Shown here: positions 21,869-32,338 of the stretch, piece by piece
Layout of the letters: every line of letters begins with the position of its first letter
How positions within the stretch are numbered: the first letter of the stretch is position 1
Assembly (NCBI GenBank): GCA_963971575.1
Contig: OZ020611.1
Coordinates: 206,192,743 to 206,256,742 of the forward strand
DNA: 64,000 nucleotides
Direction: 5' to 3'
Origin: Liopterus haemorrhoidalis
Lineage: Eukaryota > Arthropoda > Insecta > Coleoptera > Dytiscidae
Translations under genes and position numbers: made by a program
The notes under the pieces: generated by a model
Seen by the model: the letters and a program-made list of their open reading frames with translations, nothing else
Database searches by the model: none
What the model was told of the DNA's origin: nothing

Positions 21869-22097
21869 ATATTTCCATTTCAATTTGCGCACTATCTATT
21901 ATTATATACTGATGTTGTGGATTTAATGACATTATTTTTGTTTTGCCTTTGTTCATGAGTAATCTATTTTTTTTACTTCAACTGTAGGTTGGTTAGCATA
22001 GCTTCTTTTTCTTCTTCACAAGTTGCTAGCAATACTATATCGTCCGAAAAGCGTAAATGCTTTAATCTCCTGCCATTGATATTAATACCCTTATTTT
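21869..22097 (-). pseudogene. RTE-type reverse transcriptase, catalytic-core fragment
   Basis: On the minus strand the reading GRRLKHLRFSDDIVLLATCE contains the FSDD catalytic motif of a non-LTR reverse transcriptase. After a frame break it continues as LLMNKGKTKIMSLNPQHQYI, matching the -L-MN--KTK-M segment that follows the palm in RTE-like elements, and ends with IDSAQIEME where the Penelope-like sequence takes over. The fragment is about 75 codons with no ends of its own. Confidence 0.8.
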
Positions 22098-22640
22098 ACC
22101 AGTCCAGTTTTTTAGAAATGTTTTCTAGTCAATGGGCAAAAAGCCATATTTATGTAATAGGAATAAAAACGATCTCACAATTAAAAAAAAAAAAAAAAAA
22201 AAACAAAAAACAAAAATGAACATTCTAATTTTAATTAAAAGTGAAAAAAAAAAACAAACTAATCTAGATCTAAATCCTTGTATATGTATTGTTTCAATTT
22301 TAGTCTTGTTAAACAAACAGTAATAATGAAAAATTTTAATTCAACAAATTTTTGGCGTTTTTTGATTGAAATTTTAATTGACACTAGTATTGATCAATAG
22401 TAGGTCGTATCGAGTTTCAGGAAATATTTTATATTTATAAACTGGAATATCGGACGATACCGAAATGTCTAATCAGGCCGTCAGAACTCGAGAATTCAAA
22501 TTGAGATAATCCCTTTAAACTGATACATATGACTAAGTGGTATGGACTAGAATTGAATCATTCATAAACGAACCGGCTCACTGTCTCGGGCCAATTCTTT
22601 GACCGAAGCGAGCATTATCATCAAATTTTAATGAATTAGA
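22098..22640. other. Stretch with an A-run, no gene
   Basis: A 21-base A-run at 22183-22203 may be a poly(A) tail of an unidentified insertion or simple sequence. No coding sequence was recognised. Confidence 0.4.
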
Positions 22641-22647
22641 GCATGGC

Positions 22648-23110
22648 TCACATAGATTCAGGGACTTGGTTGGAAGTTTGCGGGTTTGGCCTTGATGTAC
22701 TATGCACAGGATACGAGGGTTGCAAATTATGTGAGATCCAACGCAAACACATCTTCTTGACGGCCAAATGTTCATGCAATAGTGAATGTATGCTGGTCCC
22801 ACTAATGCCCAAGGATACCTCAATCTCACGATAAGGCACATGACGTTCTTGCAGTATCAGTTCACGCACAGCATCTATGTTTTCCGGAACAACAACCGAT
22901 TTTTGACTACCTTCACGAAATTTGTCCTTAATCGAACTACGGCTACGATTGAAGTCGGCAAACCATCGATAAACAGTAGTCCTTGATGGTGCTTCATCGC
23001 CAAAAGTCGAATTTAGTTCATCGTTCACTGTTGTTGGGTTAATCTACGTCGAAGTTTTTAATTTTTACAAGCTACTGTAAACAACACATAGCGCTCGTAA
23101 TAAGGGAATC
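22648..23110 (-). pseudogene. Mariner transposase N-terminus, copy 2
   Basis: A minus-strand frame at 22648-23028 contains PSRTTVYRWFADFNRSRSSI, VVVPENIDAVRELILQERHV and REIEVSLGISGTSIHSLLHE, the paired helix-turn-helix region of a mariner transposase. It then has CLRWISHNLQ, in place of the WVPH motif. Upstream non-coding sequence to about 23110 (ACTGTAAACAACACATAGCG reverse-complemented) matches the leader of the plus-strand copy at 16168. The catalytic half is lost and no right-hand terminal repeat is seen. Confidence 0.85.
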
Positions 23111-23164
23111 TAGATAATGGTTGCGATTTAGTAAATTTGTATCGTCAGCGTCAAGGATTGATTT

Positions 23165-23520
23165 AGATGTCATAGTGAGAGTTAACATCTATTAAGAATA
23201 GTAGCGGTCCGAGAACTGAACCTTGGGGAATACCAAAATGTAAAGGAAGATACTCAGAAACGCTACTTTTGAATTGGGTAAACTGTTTTCGGTTAGATAA
23301 GTAAGATTTAAGCATGGCACGGCTCTTGTCGTCAAAACCATAAAAACACAGTTTGGTTAATAAAATATCATGAGATATGCAGTCAAAAGCTTAAATCAAG
23401 AAAAACACTAAGACAGTATTTCCCTGATTCTAATGCATCCGAAACATACGCTACAAAGTCCAAAACTGCATATATAGTGCTTTTATCACTTCTAAAACCA
23501 AACTGACGAATCATGAACAT
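23165..23520 (-). pseudogene. Jockey-type reverse transcriptase, fingers/palm fragment
   Basis: The minus strand reads QFGFRSDKSTIYAVLDFVAY, KYCLSVFLDL, ISHDILLTKLCFYGFDDKSR and FGIPQGSVLGPLLFLI. These are the RT motifs QFGFR--ST, LDLSKAFD-V-H-ILL-KL and GVPQGS-LGP-LF. Frame breaks occur around the LDL motif, and the FADD catalytic box is missing because the fragment ends there. It may be the missing 5' neighbour of the fragment at 19020-19800, but about 3.4 kb of other elements separate them. Confidence 0.8.
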
Positions 23521-23564
23521 CTGAAAATATTCACGACTTAATTCCATTTTTAGCCGAGATGAAT

Positions 23565-23700
23565 TTTTTCAAGTTACTGTAAACAACACAAATAATGCTC
23601 GTACGTCAAAACGTTCTGAGTGCGTAATAATAATAATAATGGCAGCACTAGTTTAGCGCAATTTCGAAATATAAGAAGCAACCCTCATAATTGTGAGAAA
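23565..23700 (-). mobile_element. Mariner 5' end fragment, copy 3
   Basis: The minus strand repeats the leader of the mariner family (CAAGTTACTGTAAACAACAC on the plus strand) and ends with a terminus like the right end of copy 1: TTCGAAATATAAGAAGCAAC then CCTCATA. No transposase coding is left. It lies in the same orientation as copy 2, so an insertion may have separated them. Confidence 0.6.
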
Positions 23701-23947
23701 TTGCGCACTTACGTTATTACGTGTTAGCCTACAGAAACCTTCTTGAAACTAAAGTGAATTTTTTAACCCGGCAGTTGGAAAATAACGATAACGATAAAGT
23801 TAAATAATTCACTTCTTAGTCTTAGAGTCTTATTTATTTATCTTCATTATTTCTCTAAATTAAGACTGTGAGTGAAATAGAGAGAGTGACAGAGCGTATC
23901 AACAAGTTATATATTAATTATTGAATTCATAAAATACAAATGCAGGA

Positions 23948-23983
<36 letters not shown>

Positions 23984-24795
23984 TATTATTATTTAATTAC
24001 AATTTACAATTTGTTTTGCAATATAATTTACATTAGATAGGCTTGCCACGCTAAGTCTTCCAGACTTGTGGTAATTAGGAGATGAATACTCGTCAAAATC
24101 GTGATGCCGATTTATATTTATTACACACAAATCTATGTTAACCTTCTATAGCGTATTTGAACAACTGATATCACATACGTGCGTTCTTTTATCTTAGTCT
24201 ATTATAGTTGATATTCATATAAACGTATGTTTGTTTTTGTATAGAACACGTCCCTAAAGGCATAGAAAACCGAAAGATATTTCTTTCTCGTCAAACTCCT
24301 ACACCCGAAAATGATAAAAACGTATAAGGGTTAAAACATAATTCCAAGCCTTGATAAACGATAAGAAAATATAAAATCAGCTGTATTGTTTTATATTATT
24401 ATTTTTTTTTAATTTCTTCTATAAAAACACATTTTCTTAATGTGTCTAAATAGAAAATTAGAATACATTCTATAGAATATAAATAGAATAAAATAAACGG
24501 TGCTTTGCATTTAGTATATTATTCATTATGTTAATCCATTACCAAGGTTACGTTAAACTTTATTCTCCCATTTTAATAAAACTAGAAAATAAAGGATTCA
24601 AGCTTCTAAAGCTTTCAGTAAATTCAAAGAATATTACATTCCAGACGCTTAGCACTTAGACTATGTTTATGTTATGGCGTTAGATAGCGTGATTCAAACA
24701 ACTCTTTACTTAATAGAACCACTCAAAAAGGTTTATTAAACCGTATCAAAATAAAATAAAAACTCTTTATTCATAACTTTTTCAAATATTCCAGG
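23701..24795. other. Non-coding stretch with (ATT)n
   Basis: Contains a TTA/ATT microsatellite at about 23947-23993. The sequence just after it resembles a retrotransposon 3' untranslated region on the minus strand. No gene was recognised. Confidence 0.4.
23947..23993. repeat. (ATT)n microsatellite
   Basis: About 15 ATT units with one interruption; possibly the variable 3' tail of a minus-strand non-LTR element. Confidence 0.95.
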
Positions 24796-25059
24796 TTAAT
24801 AACCAGGGGCGTAGCAACCGGGGGTGCAAGGAGTACAATGCACACGGGCCAATGAGCTCGAGGGGCCCACGAGCGTAAGTGCCAATGAGGCCTTATTTTC
24901 ATTAATACTTACCATTTTTATTTGTTTATTTTAATTTTTTTGTAATAAATAAAGGACAAAGAAGAGGAAAAATATGAAAGCATAGGATTAAATAGATTTA
25001 TTATATAAATTAACCATTTTGAATTATAAACCGCTTATTTTCATTTGTTAACAAATCAG

Positions 25060-25215
25060 GAAAATGAAATTTGTCTGATAAATAGACATTACCTTACATA
25101 CTTATTGCACTATGATTTAGATCAACATTTTCTACAACTTGTTCTGATGATTTTGTTTCCACTTCGTCACCCTCTGACACTTGTTCAGATTCTGTATCAT
25201 CTTCTGCTTCCAAAA
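25060..25215 (-). pseudogene. hAT transposase N-terminal region, part 2
   Basis: The minus strand reads ILEAEDDTESEQVSEGDEVE followed by TKSSEQVVENVD, an acidic low-complexity linker. Read directly after the end of 28276-28420, with the Helitron between them ignored, the frame continues without a break. The remainder of the transposase is missing towards 24804. Confidence 0.6.
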
Positions 25216-28200
25216 TCTATATATATAAAATCGTAACTTAGCTACTTACTCATAATCAATGTCCAGCCCAAACCACTGGACTTACAATCATGAAAATCGG
25301 CAAGTATATTCCCTCCATGACGTAAGCACCCACTAAGAACGTATTTTTCGAAACTCATCCTCTAAGTGGGTGAAAAGGGGGTTAAAAAGGGTAAAATGTG
25401 GCTTCACGATTTCTTTAATATCTCTTAGGTCCAATTAGATATCGCTTTGGGTTTTGCTTACAATGATTACTCATGTAAATATTAAAAAACTAATTTCAGG
25501 ATTTTGTCCTAATCGACCTCTAAAGGGGTGAATCTACAACCAGGGTGAATTATAGAACCCTTCGGATTTTCTGTGTTTATTGTCTTTTAACATTCCTTTT
25601 TGGCATATAGGTGTCTTTTTAAAATATTTAGAAATATTTTTGACCGTTTTTTTAAATTCCTCCCCTAAAGGGGTAAATTGGTATTTTTTATTTGATAGAA
25701 TGTCGTCTAGACAAAAATAACATAAAATTCGGGGAGTATATCCCTTTTATGACTTAAGCACCCTCTAAGAAATGATTTTTCAAAATTCGACCTCTTAGGG
25801 GTGAAATGTGTTTACACGGATTCCTCAATATCTTTTAGGTCAATAATATATCGCCTTGCTTTTGCTTACAAAGACTACCCATATAAATGTTGAAAAACTT
25901 ATTTTTCAGGATTTTGTACTAATCAACCCCTAAAAGAGTGAATCTACAATCGGGGTGAATTCTAGAACCCGTCGTATTTCCTGTGTGTGTTGTGTTATAA
26001 CATTGTCCAATAATATATGGCCTTGGTTTTTGCTTATAAAGGTTATCCATATAAATGTTGAAGTACTTATTTCAGGATTTTGTCCTAATCATCCCCTAAA
26101 AAGGTGAATCTACAATCAGGGAGAATTGAAGAACCCGTCATATTTCCTCTGTTCGTTGAGTAATAAAATTCCTGTTTGGTATATAGATGTCTTTTTAAAA
26201 TATCTCGAATTTTTTTTTACAGTTTTTCAAAATTTCAATCCTAAAAAGGTATATGGGTATTTTTTATTTGATAGAACATCCCTTGAACATAGATAGATGA
26301 TATTCGCAAAGTTTATTCTCTCCATGAGGTAAGCACCCATTAAGACGGGATTTTTCGAAATTCAACCCCTAAGGGGTGAAATGTGATATCAAGGATTCCT
26401 TAATATCTCTTAGGACCAATGAGATATCGACTTGGCTTTTGCTTATGAAGATTACCCATACAAATGCCGAAAAATTTATTTCAGGATTCTTTCCTAATCA
26501 ACTCCTAAAGGGGTAAATCTATAATCGAGGTGAATTATAAAACCCGTCGTATTTCCTATGTTTATTGAGTTAAAACACTCCTTTTTGGCACACCGGTGTC
26601 TTTTTCAAATATCACGAAATAGTTTTGACTGTTTTCTAAAATTTCACCTCTAAAGGTTTAAATGGGTATTTTTATTCGATAGAACTTCTGTTATATATAG
26701 AGACATGAAATTCGGGAAGTATATTCCTTCCGTGATGTAAGCACCCACTAGGAGAGTTTTCGAAAGGGGTGAAATATGATTTGAAGAATTCCTCAATATA
26801 CTTTAGGACCAATAAGATATTGACTTGGTTTTTGATTACAAAGGTTACCCATACAAATTTTTGATACAGTAATTCAGGATTTTGCCCTAATCAACCCCTA
26901 AAGCGGTGAATCTACATTTGGGGTGAATTATAGAAACCTTTTTATTTCCTGAGTTATAACATTCCATTTTGGTACATAATTCATCCCTAAAGGGGCAAAT
27001 TGGTAATATTTCCTCCATGTCGCAAGCACCCGCTTATATGGAATTTTTTTCGAAATTCGACCCCTACGAGATGGAAAGTGATAAAATGTTTTTCCTCGGA
27101 TTCTTCATTATCTCTTAGGTCCAATGATATATTGATTTAATTTTTGCTTACAGTGTTCTAATCATCAACCTAAAGGGGCGATTCTAGATTCCGGGTGAAT
27201 TATAGAACACTTTGTATCTTCCGTCTTTGTTGTACAATAACTATGTTGTACTTTTTCGTATTTAGGTGTCTTTTAATATCATTAGTTTCAAGATCATTTA
27301 ATTTTAACCGTTTTTTTATATTTCACCCCTAAATTGCTATTCTTACATTACCCTACATTACATTGGTACATTAGTATTTTTTAGTAAATAATTGAAATTC
27401 GGGAACTATATTTCTTCCATGACGTAGGCAACCACTAAGAAGAGATTTCTCGAAATTCAACCTCTAAGGGGTGAAAACGGATTTCTCAATACCTCTCGAT
27501 GAAATAACGACTTGCTTTTTGCTTACTATGGTTACCCGTAAAAAATGTAATTTAGAATTTTGCTGCAAGCAGCACGTAACGGGGGCGAATCTACATTAAA
27601 TCAGGGCGAGTTATATATTCTTTCTTAACTTCTTAGTTTGTTGAGTTATAAAATTCCTTTTTGGCATATCATTTTTTTCTTTTAGACTTTTTTTTTACCT
27701 ATAAAGGAGTAAATTGATATATTTTTGATTAGATACATGAAATTCCGGGAACATATTCCTTCCATAACGTAAGCATCGAACCCTTTATATCTCCTGTGCT
27801 TCTTGAGTTATAACATTCCTTTCTGGCATATAGGTGAGTTTTTAAAATCTTTCGATAGTATTCTGACAGTTTTTTAAATTTCATTCCTAAAGGGTAAATT
27901 AGTATTTTTTATTAGAAATAAGAAATTCCAAGAGTACATTTCTCGATATGACGTAAGAACCCACTAAGAAAGAGAAGAATTCTACGTTTACGTCAATTGG
28001 AAACCATCCTTTAGTCCAGGGATTCCCAACCTTTTTTCTACTTAGACCCCTTTACCAACTTTTTTTTATTGAAGAATTTATCGACCCCTATTGGGTGAAA
28101 AGGAATAAAATGTTTTTTCACGGATTCCTATATATCTCTTAGAAGAGATGAGATATCGACTAAGTTTTTGCGTTAAGAGTAAGCAATGTGATCTATAGAG

Positions 28201-28275
28201 AACCATGACTTATAATAATTGCACGATGATGGCAGACCGTCAATATACCGTAGCGAAGCACGGGTACTCAGCTAG
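25216..28275 (+). mobile_element. Non-autonomous Helitron 1
   Basis: It begins TCTATATATATAAAA directly after an A (25215) and ends CAGCTAG directly before a T (28276), the A|T insertion and TC...CTRR ends of Helitrons. Before the 3' end, CCGTAGCGAAGCACGG forms a stem with a GCGAAGC tip. There are no terminal inverted repeats or target duplication. The interior has no Rep/helicase coding; it is made of about eight diverged repeats (landmark ATGACGTAAGCACCCACTAAG) spaced roughly 200-580 bp apart. Removing it joins the two hAT pieces in frame, which supports the boundaries. Confidence 0.85.
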
Positions 28276-28420
28276 TTAATAATAAGCTAGTAGAAGGAAC
28301 TGGAGGAGTCGATTCTGCCGTCTATTGTTTAAGAAAGCTATCTAGTTTAGGCAATTTATTTATTCCTTCTTTCGCTTCTTCTTTTTTCTTTCTTTTCGCC
28401 GCCCCGCTCTGATTTTTCTA
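28276..28420 (-). pseudogene. hAT transposase N-terminal region, part 1
   Basis: The minus strand reads SGAAKRKKKEEAKEGINKLP followed by KLDSFLKQ, a stop, then TPPVPSTSLLL. A basic stretch followed by KLPK--SF- is the usual N-terminus of the hAT transposases related to ZMYM-type host proteins. One in-frame stop follows SFLKQ. The start codon is not evident. Confidence 0.65.
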
Positions 28421-29004
28421 TATGTCATATTTATCCTTATAAGTATATACTATATATTGGACATGTATTAAACATAAAAAAATATCTTTTTGAACTTACC
28501 TTATGATAAATTAGCACAAATGAAAATTCTAACGTATTTTTAAAACAATTTCACTCAAGCTTCAGGTAAACTTTAAACTAAATATTAACAATACAAATTA
28601 TACAAATTGATAATATGCATGTCAATAGGAACCGTTCGCAATCAGAGTAAGAGTTGAAATAAATGAAATCAAGTAAAAGACCGTTGTCTACGGACAATTC
28701 AGACTTGTTCAGACTTGTGTCGCGTATTGTATAATTAAGCCAACATTCAATATGTCTATTGTATTTCGTTTTTACATTTAAAAAAAGAATTAATATATTG
28801 AACAATTTGCGACCTCCTATTTCTAAATCTAAGGAAAAGATAATTAGATCATGGAACACAGAAATTATAATTATTAGGTACATACATATATGGATACATA
28901 TATTTCCTGGCAAGTTGTTTCTTTTAGGCATTTCACTTTAATTTATTAATTTTGAAAATACAGATTTCATTTTAACAAAAAATCATTTTAATTAATTTTG
29001 ATTA
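28421..29004. other. Remaining hAT sequence between the Helitrons
   Basis: AT-rich, belonging by position to the hAT element. Short open frames on both strands here have no family resemblance. Confidence 0.45.
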
Positions 29005-31250
29005 TCTTCTTTATATATAAAAGACAATATTTGTGGCTATGTCCGGAAATTCTAACCTACTTCCAGATATGCTACCGAGTTGAAATTTTGCATACAGGTA
29101 GGGAATGCTTTCATCATAACTAGAAAAATCGAAAATTTCAAAAAAGTCCCATCAGAAACGAGAAATTAATAATTTTATTTTTAATTATATTGGACCATCG
29201 AAGTATGTATGATGCGTTCAGCGAGATCGCGGGAATTTCGTTTCAATGGTTGTTTGGACAACTATAGTAACTTCGTGAAACATCGTTCAATGTCGTTCGG
29301 TGCGATTCATCATTACTCTGCTCTAGCTGATAAGATTTATATATTGTTATTTAGTAAAATTTTTGATTAGTTTATGCAGAGCGAGACTAAAGTGGAGCAC
29401 CTGTTTTCTGGTTTTTAATTTTAGGGCATTTTTATGAACTTTGTTATTTTTATTTATTTTTTTTTTTTCTATTCTTTTATTTAAATGTTTAAATATAATA
29501 GTAAAATCTTTTATATATATATATAAAACAGAAAATCTGTGTGTACCGAGTTGGAATTTGGTATATAGGTAGGAAATGCAGTCAATATAAGGAGGCAAAT
29601 TGAAAATCAGAAGAAAAAAAATGGTATCACTTAAGACGTAGACTTAACAGAAAAATTGCTTATACAGTGAAACCTCTATCGTTTTTGAAGGGACCTATTG
29701 AAATAAACTATGGATGCGGGAAAACAATGAAAAACACATTAATACATATTTAAATGTTTAATATGTACGTACATATATATTCTAAATAAAATTTTAAATA
29801 AAAAATATCGTAACAAAATAAAAAAGGAAGCTGCATGCCGACAAAAAAAAATATACTTTGTATTGTATATAATCTTTCATCGTCATTTGCTTTTTGGCTT
29901 TTTATATTGCCGTAAGAAATCAATATTCTTTCGGTGTTACAAATTAAATTTTTTTCGGCATCAGTTATCGAATGCGCATAAAAAAAGTTTTCAATTTGAA
30001 AAAACACGAAATTTGCTGCGTAATTTAAACGATGAATGCGGTAAAATGATACAGAGAGAAATGATCGATGCGATCTATTTTTGCGTGTTTTGTATGAAAT
30101 TAATTCGGAACCGCAAGAAATAACGATATAGGTATACGGGAAAATTATTATTCGAGGAACGATAGATAGAGGTTTCACTGTAATAAGAAAACAAATATTT
30201 TTTTTTAATGATTTTTATTTTATTGGATTGATTTACGGGAGTTACGAAGGGACAACCTAAAACTAAACTTTTGAAATATCTCATTTACTTTTGACTTAAC
30301 AGCAAAAACGCACATGAGAAAAGCTGTTTAAAATAAAAATACAAATACATGTTATCCTATAAATTTTTCAATTGGTTAAGAAGCAGGGGAAGGGAGATGG
30401 GGGAGGTGCTAAAACTAAAATACTGGAAATATCTCGCTTATTATTTACTTTACATCAACAATTTATAAAGATAATTTATAAAGACTTTGATTGAAGAACG
30501 ATTATTTTCTGTTTAGTGTAGCTTCTGAATATTTAGGGGGACAGAAGGAGCGCTACTTATAAACTTGAAATATCTCTTAATATTGACTTAACATTAAACA
30601 TGTGTATAACAGAAGTTGTTACAATATCAATAATATAAATAAATAAATAAACAAATCTTTTCTGTTTAATCTTCTTCTGTATATAGGTATATCATTTATA
30701 AAATTTTCTTATATACATATGTATATAAATACATGACCTGACTGACTCATCAACGTTCAGCCCAAATCACTAGACCTAGAAAGCAATACGAAGAAAACTT
30801 ACTTCGGTGGCAAGAATATTTACTAACGAAAAAAAGTGCTCTGATCTATATAGGTACGATTTATAAATCAGGAATAATCACGAAGTAATTATAATAAATA
30901 TCATAAAAATTATAATAAATAATTTCGTAAGGTGCAACATAAAATGCTTTACGTGACTGGCGCTGCCTTTGGCAATGATTCTCACATGGGCATTTTCCTA
31001 GGTTAGCACATCGGGATACTTATACGTGTTGATATTAAATGTCTGTACTACCAATGTTTACAAAGAAATTCGTACTTAAATTATTTGTATAAGAAGCACA
31101 TATTAATACAATTGTAGATTAAAACAAATAAATATATTTGAATATAAAACGATTCGTAGCAACCAGTCTTGAACCGATTTCGAAATGGGCCAGATCTAAG
31201 CGGGCTACGACTACTTTATTTCGGTAGCGAAGCAGCGGGTACACTGCTAG
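29005..31250 (+). mobile_element. Non-autonomous Helitron 2
   Basis: It starts TCTTCTTTATATATAAAAGA after an A (29004) and ends CACTGCTAG before a T (31251). The 3' end has GGTAGCGAAGCAGCGGGTAC, closely related to the corresponding part of Helitron 1 and also containing GCGAAGC. A second TATATATAAAACAG start-like segment near 29512 suggests an older Helitron piece inside. No Rep/helicase coding was seen. A pogo-type MITE interrupts it at 29665-30180. The 5' boundary is less certain than the 3' one. Confidence 0.7.
29665..30180. mobile_element. pogo-type MITE within Helitron 2
   Basis: Inverted ends CAGTGAAACCTCTATC occur at 29665 and, reverse-complemented, at 30180, each flanked by TA (29663-29664, 30181-30182). 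The CAGTG-AACCTC start is typical of pogo/Tigger elements; a related but distinct family is at 55368-55823. Length 516 bp; open frames inside have no transposase motifs. Confidence 0.8.
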
Positions 31251-31448
31251 TCATAAAAATAAAACAACTTTTATTTGAAAATATTTTTCGAATAAGGCAC
31301 AGACATAAATTTAAAAAATCAAAATAACATTTAGAACTTAAAATGAGCCAAAAGAACAATTTTAAATAATACAAGGAGTAAAGAGGGGCCCCTTAATCCC
31401 AGTGGCACACCGGCACACAATGGTCTTGCTACGCCACTGTTAATAACC

Positions 31449-32045
31449 ATATTTTATGGGATAAATTTAGATTCACAAAACGCACAGATTACGGTCGGTC
31501 TCTTGTTTTAAGTATATTGAGTAAAATTTCAGTATGTGGTAATATGCCGTGGTACCTACAATCATATTTAACATATAGCACGCAGTATGTTGTTATAAAT
31601 GGTCACAAATCTCAAATCAAAAATATCACCTCTGGAGTACCACAAGGTAACCATTGGTCTTCTTTTATTTAATATCTTCATTAATGATATAAATAGTTGC
31701 TTTAAATTCTCCAAGTTCCTTCTATATGTTGAAGATCTAAAAATATATAAAAATGCCACCCCACAAAACTGTACCAATATACAAACTGATTTTAATAAAG
31801 TTAATGAATATTTAAAATTAAACAAATTAAAAATAAATTTATCGAAATGTGCTTCTATCTCTTTTACAAGAAATTGTAAAAGAGTTTTTATTGATTTTAA
31901 TTACACCATCAATAATGATAAGATTACCTCAGTTTCGTCTGTAAAATATCTTGGAATAGTTTTTGACAAGAAATTAATATTTGACGTTCATATGGATGCA
32001 ACTATAAAAAAATCTTATGTAGGATTTAAAAATCTGTCCAGGTGA
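31449..32045 (+). pseudogene. Jockey-type reverse transcriptase, palm region, damaged
   Basis: Directly after the hAT target duplication the plus strand reads ILWDKFRFTKR, PWYLQSYLTYSTQYVVING, ITSGVPQG, then LLLFNIFINDINSCF, LLYVEDLKIYKNA and VKYLGIVFDKKLIFDVHMDA. These are the RT motifs GVPQG--LGPLLF-I-IND and F-DD-. The catalytic box is YVED instead of YADD, so the first of the two aspartates is now Glu. A frameshift lies just after GVPQG. The frame runs to a stop at 32045, but the last codons come from an adjoining mariner fragment. No upstream half was found to the left of the hAT insertion. Confidence 0.85.
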
Positions 32046-32125
32046 ATTTTGATATCGTCCACAGATGCGAAATTTTTTCCGTTAAGGGAATTTTGTAAAA
32101 AGCAGAACAAATGGTAGTCGGATGG
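32026..32125 (-). pseudogene. Mariner transposase C-terminal fragment, inverted copy
   Basis: On the minus strand the translation runs SDYHLFCFLQN, then NGKNFASVDDIKIHLDRF, matching the SDYHLFRS-Q--L-G--F--DDIK region after the last catalytic Asp of mariner transposases. It is the mirror image of the plus-strand fragment that follows. The copies differ at scattered positions, so they are diverged and not a perfect palindrome. Confidence 0.75.
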
Positions 32126-32144
32126 TACGATGCCTGAACCATAT

Positions 32145-32338
32145 GCTTCGACTACCATTTGTTTCGCTCCCTACAAAATTAACTTCACGGAAAAAAATTC
32201 GCATCTTTGGACGATATCAAAATTCACCTCTACAGATTTTTCAAGAGCAAAGACGGAACCTTCTGGAGATATGGCATTATGAAATTGCCTGAGCGTTTGT
32301 CCAAAGTGATAGAAAATAATGGACAGTACATTTGATAA
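32145..32338 (+). pseudogene. Mariner transposase C-terminal fragment
   Basis: The plus strand reads FDYHLFRSLQN, a stop, then GKKFASLDDIKIHLYRFFKS and finally GIMKLPERLSKVIENNGQYI before a TGA. The LPERW-KVI--NGQYI ending is the standard C-terminus of mariner transposases. Only the last 65 codons remain, directly opposed to the inverted copy at 32026-32125 with about 20 bp between them. Confidence 0.85.

Larger units (their letters stand above)
24804..31439 (-). mobile_element. hAT element split by two Helitrons
   Basis: Ends read CAGGGGCGTAGCAA at 24804 and, reverse-complemented, CAGTGGCGTAGCAA at 31439. Exact 8-bp target duplications TTAATAAC flank it (24796-24803 and 31440-31447), diagnostic of hAT. 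About 1.3 kb of the 6.6 kb is hAT sequence; the rest is two inserted Helitrons (25216-28275 and 29005-31250) and a pogo MITE. Remnants of a transposase N-terminus lie on the minus strand either side of the first Helitron. Confidence 0.88.

Noticed and set aside
29750..30178. 142-codon minus-strand frame
   Set aside because: Lies inside the TA-flanked pogo-type MITE and shows no transposase or other domain.
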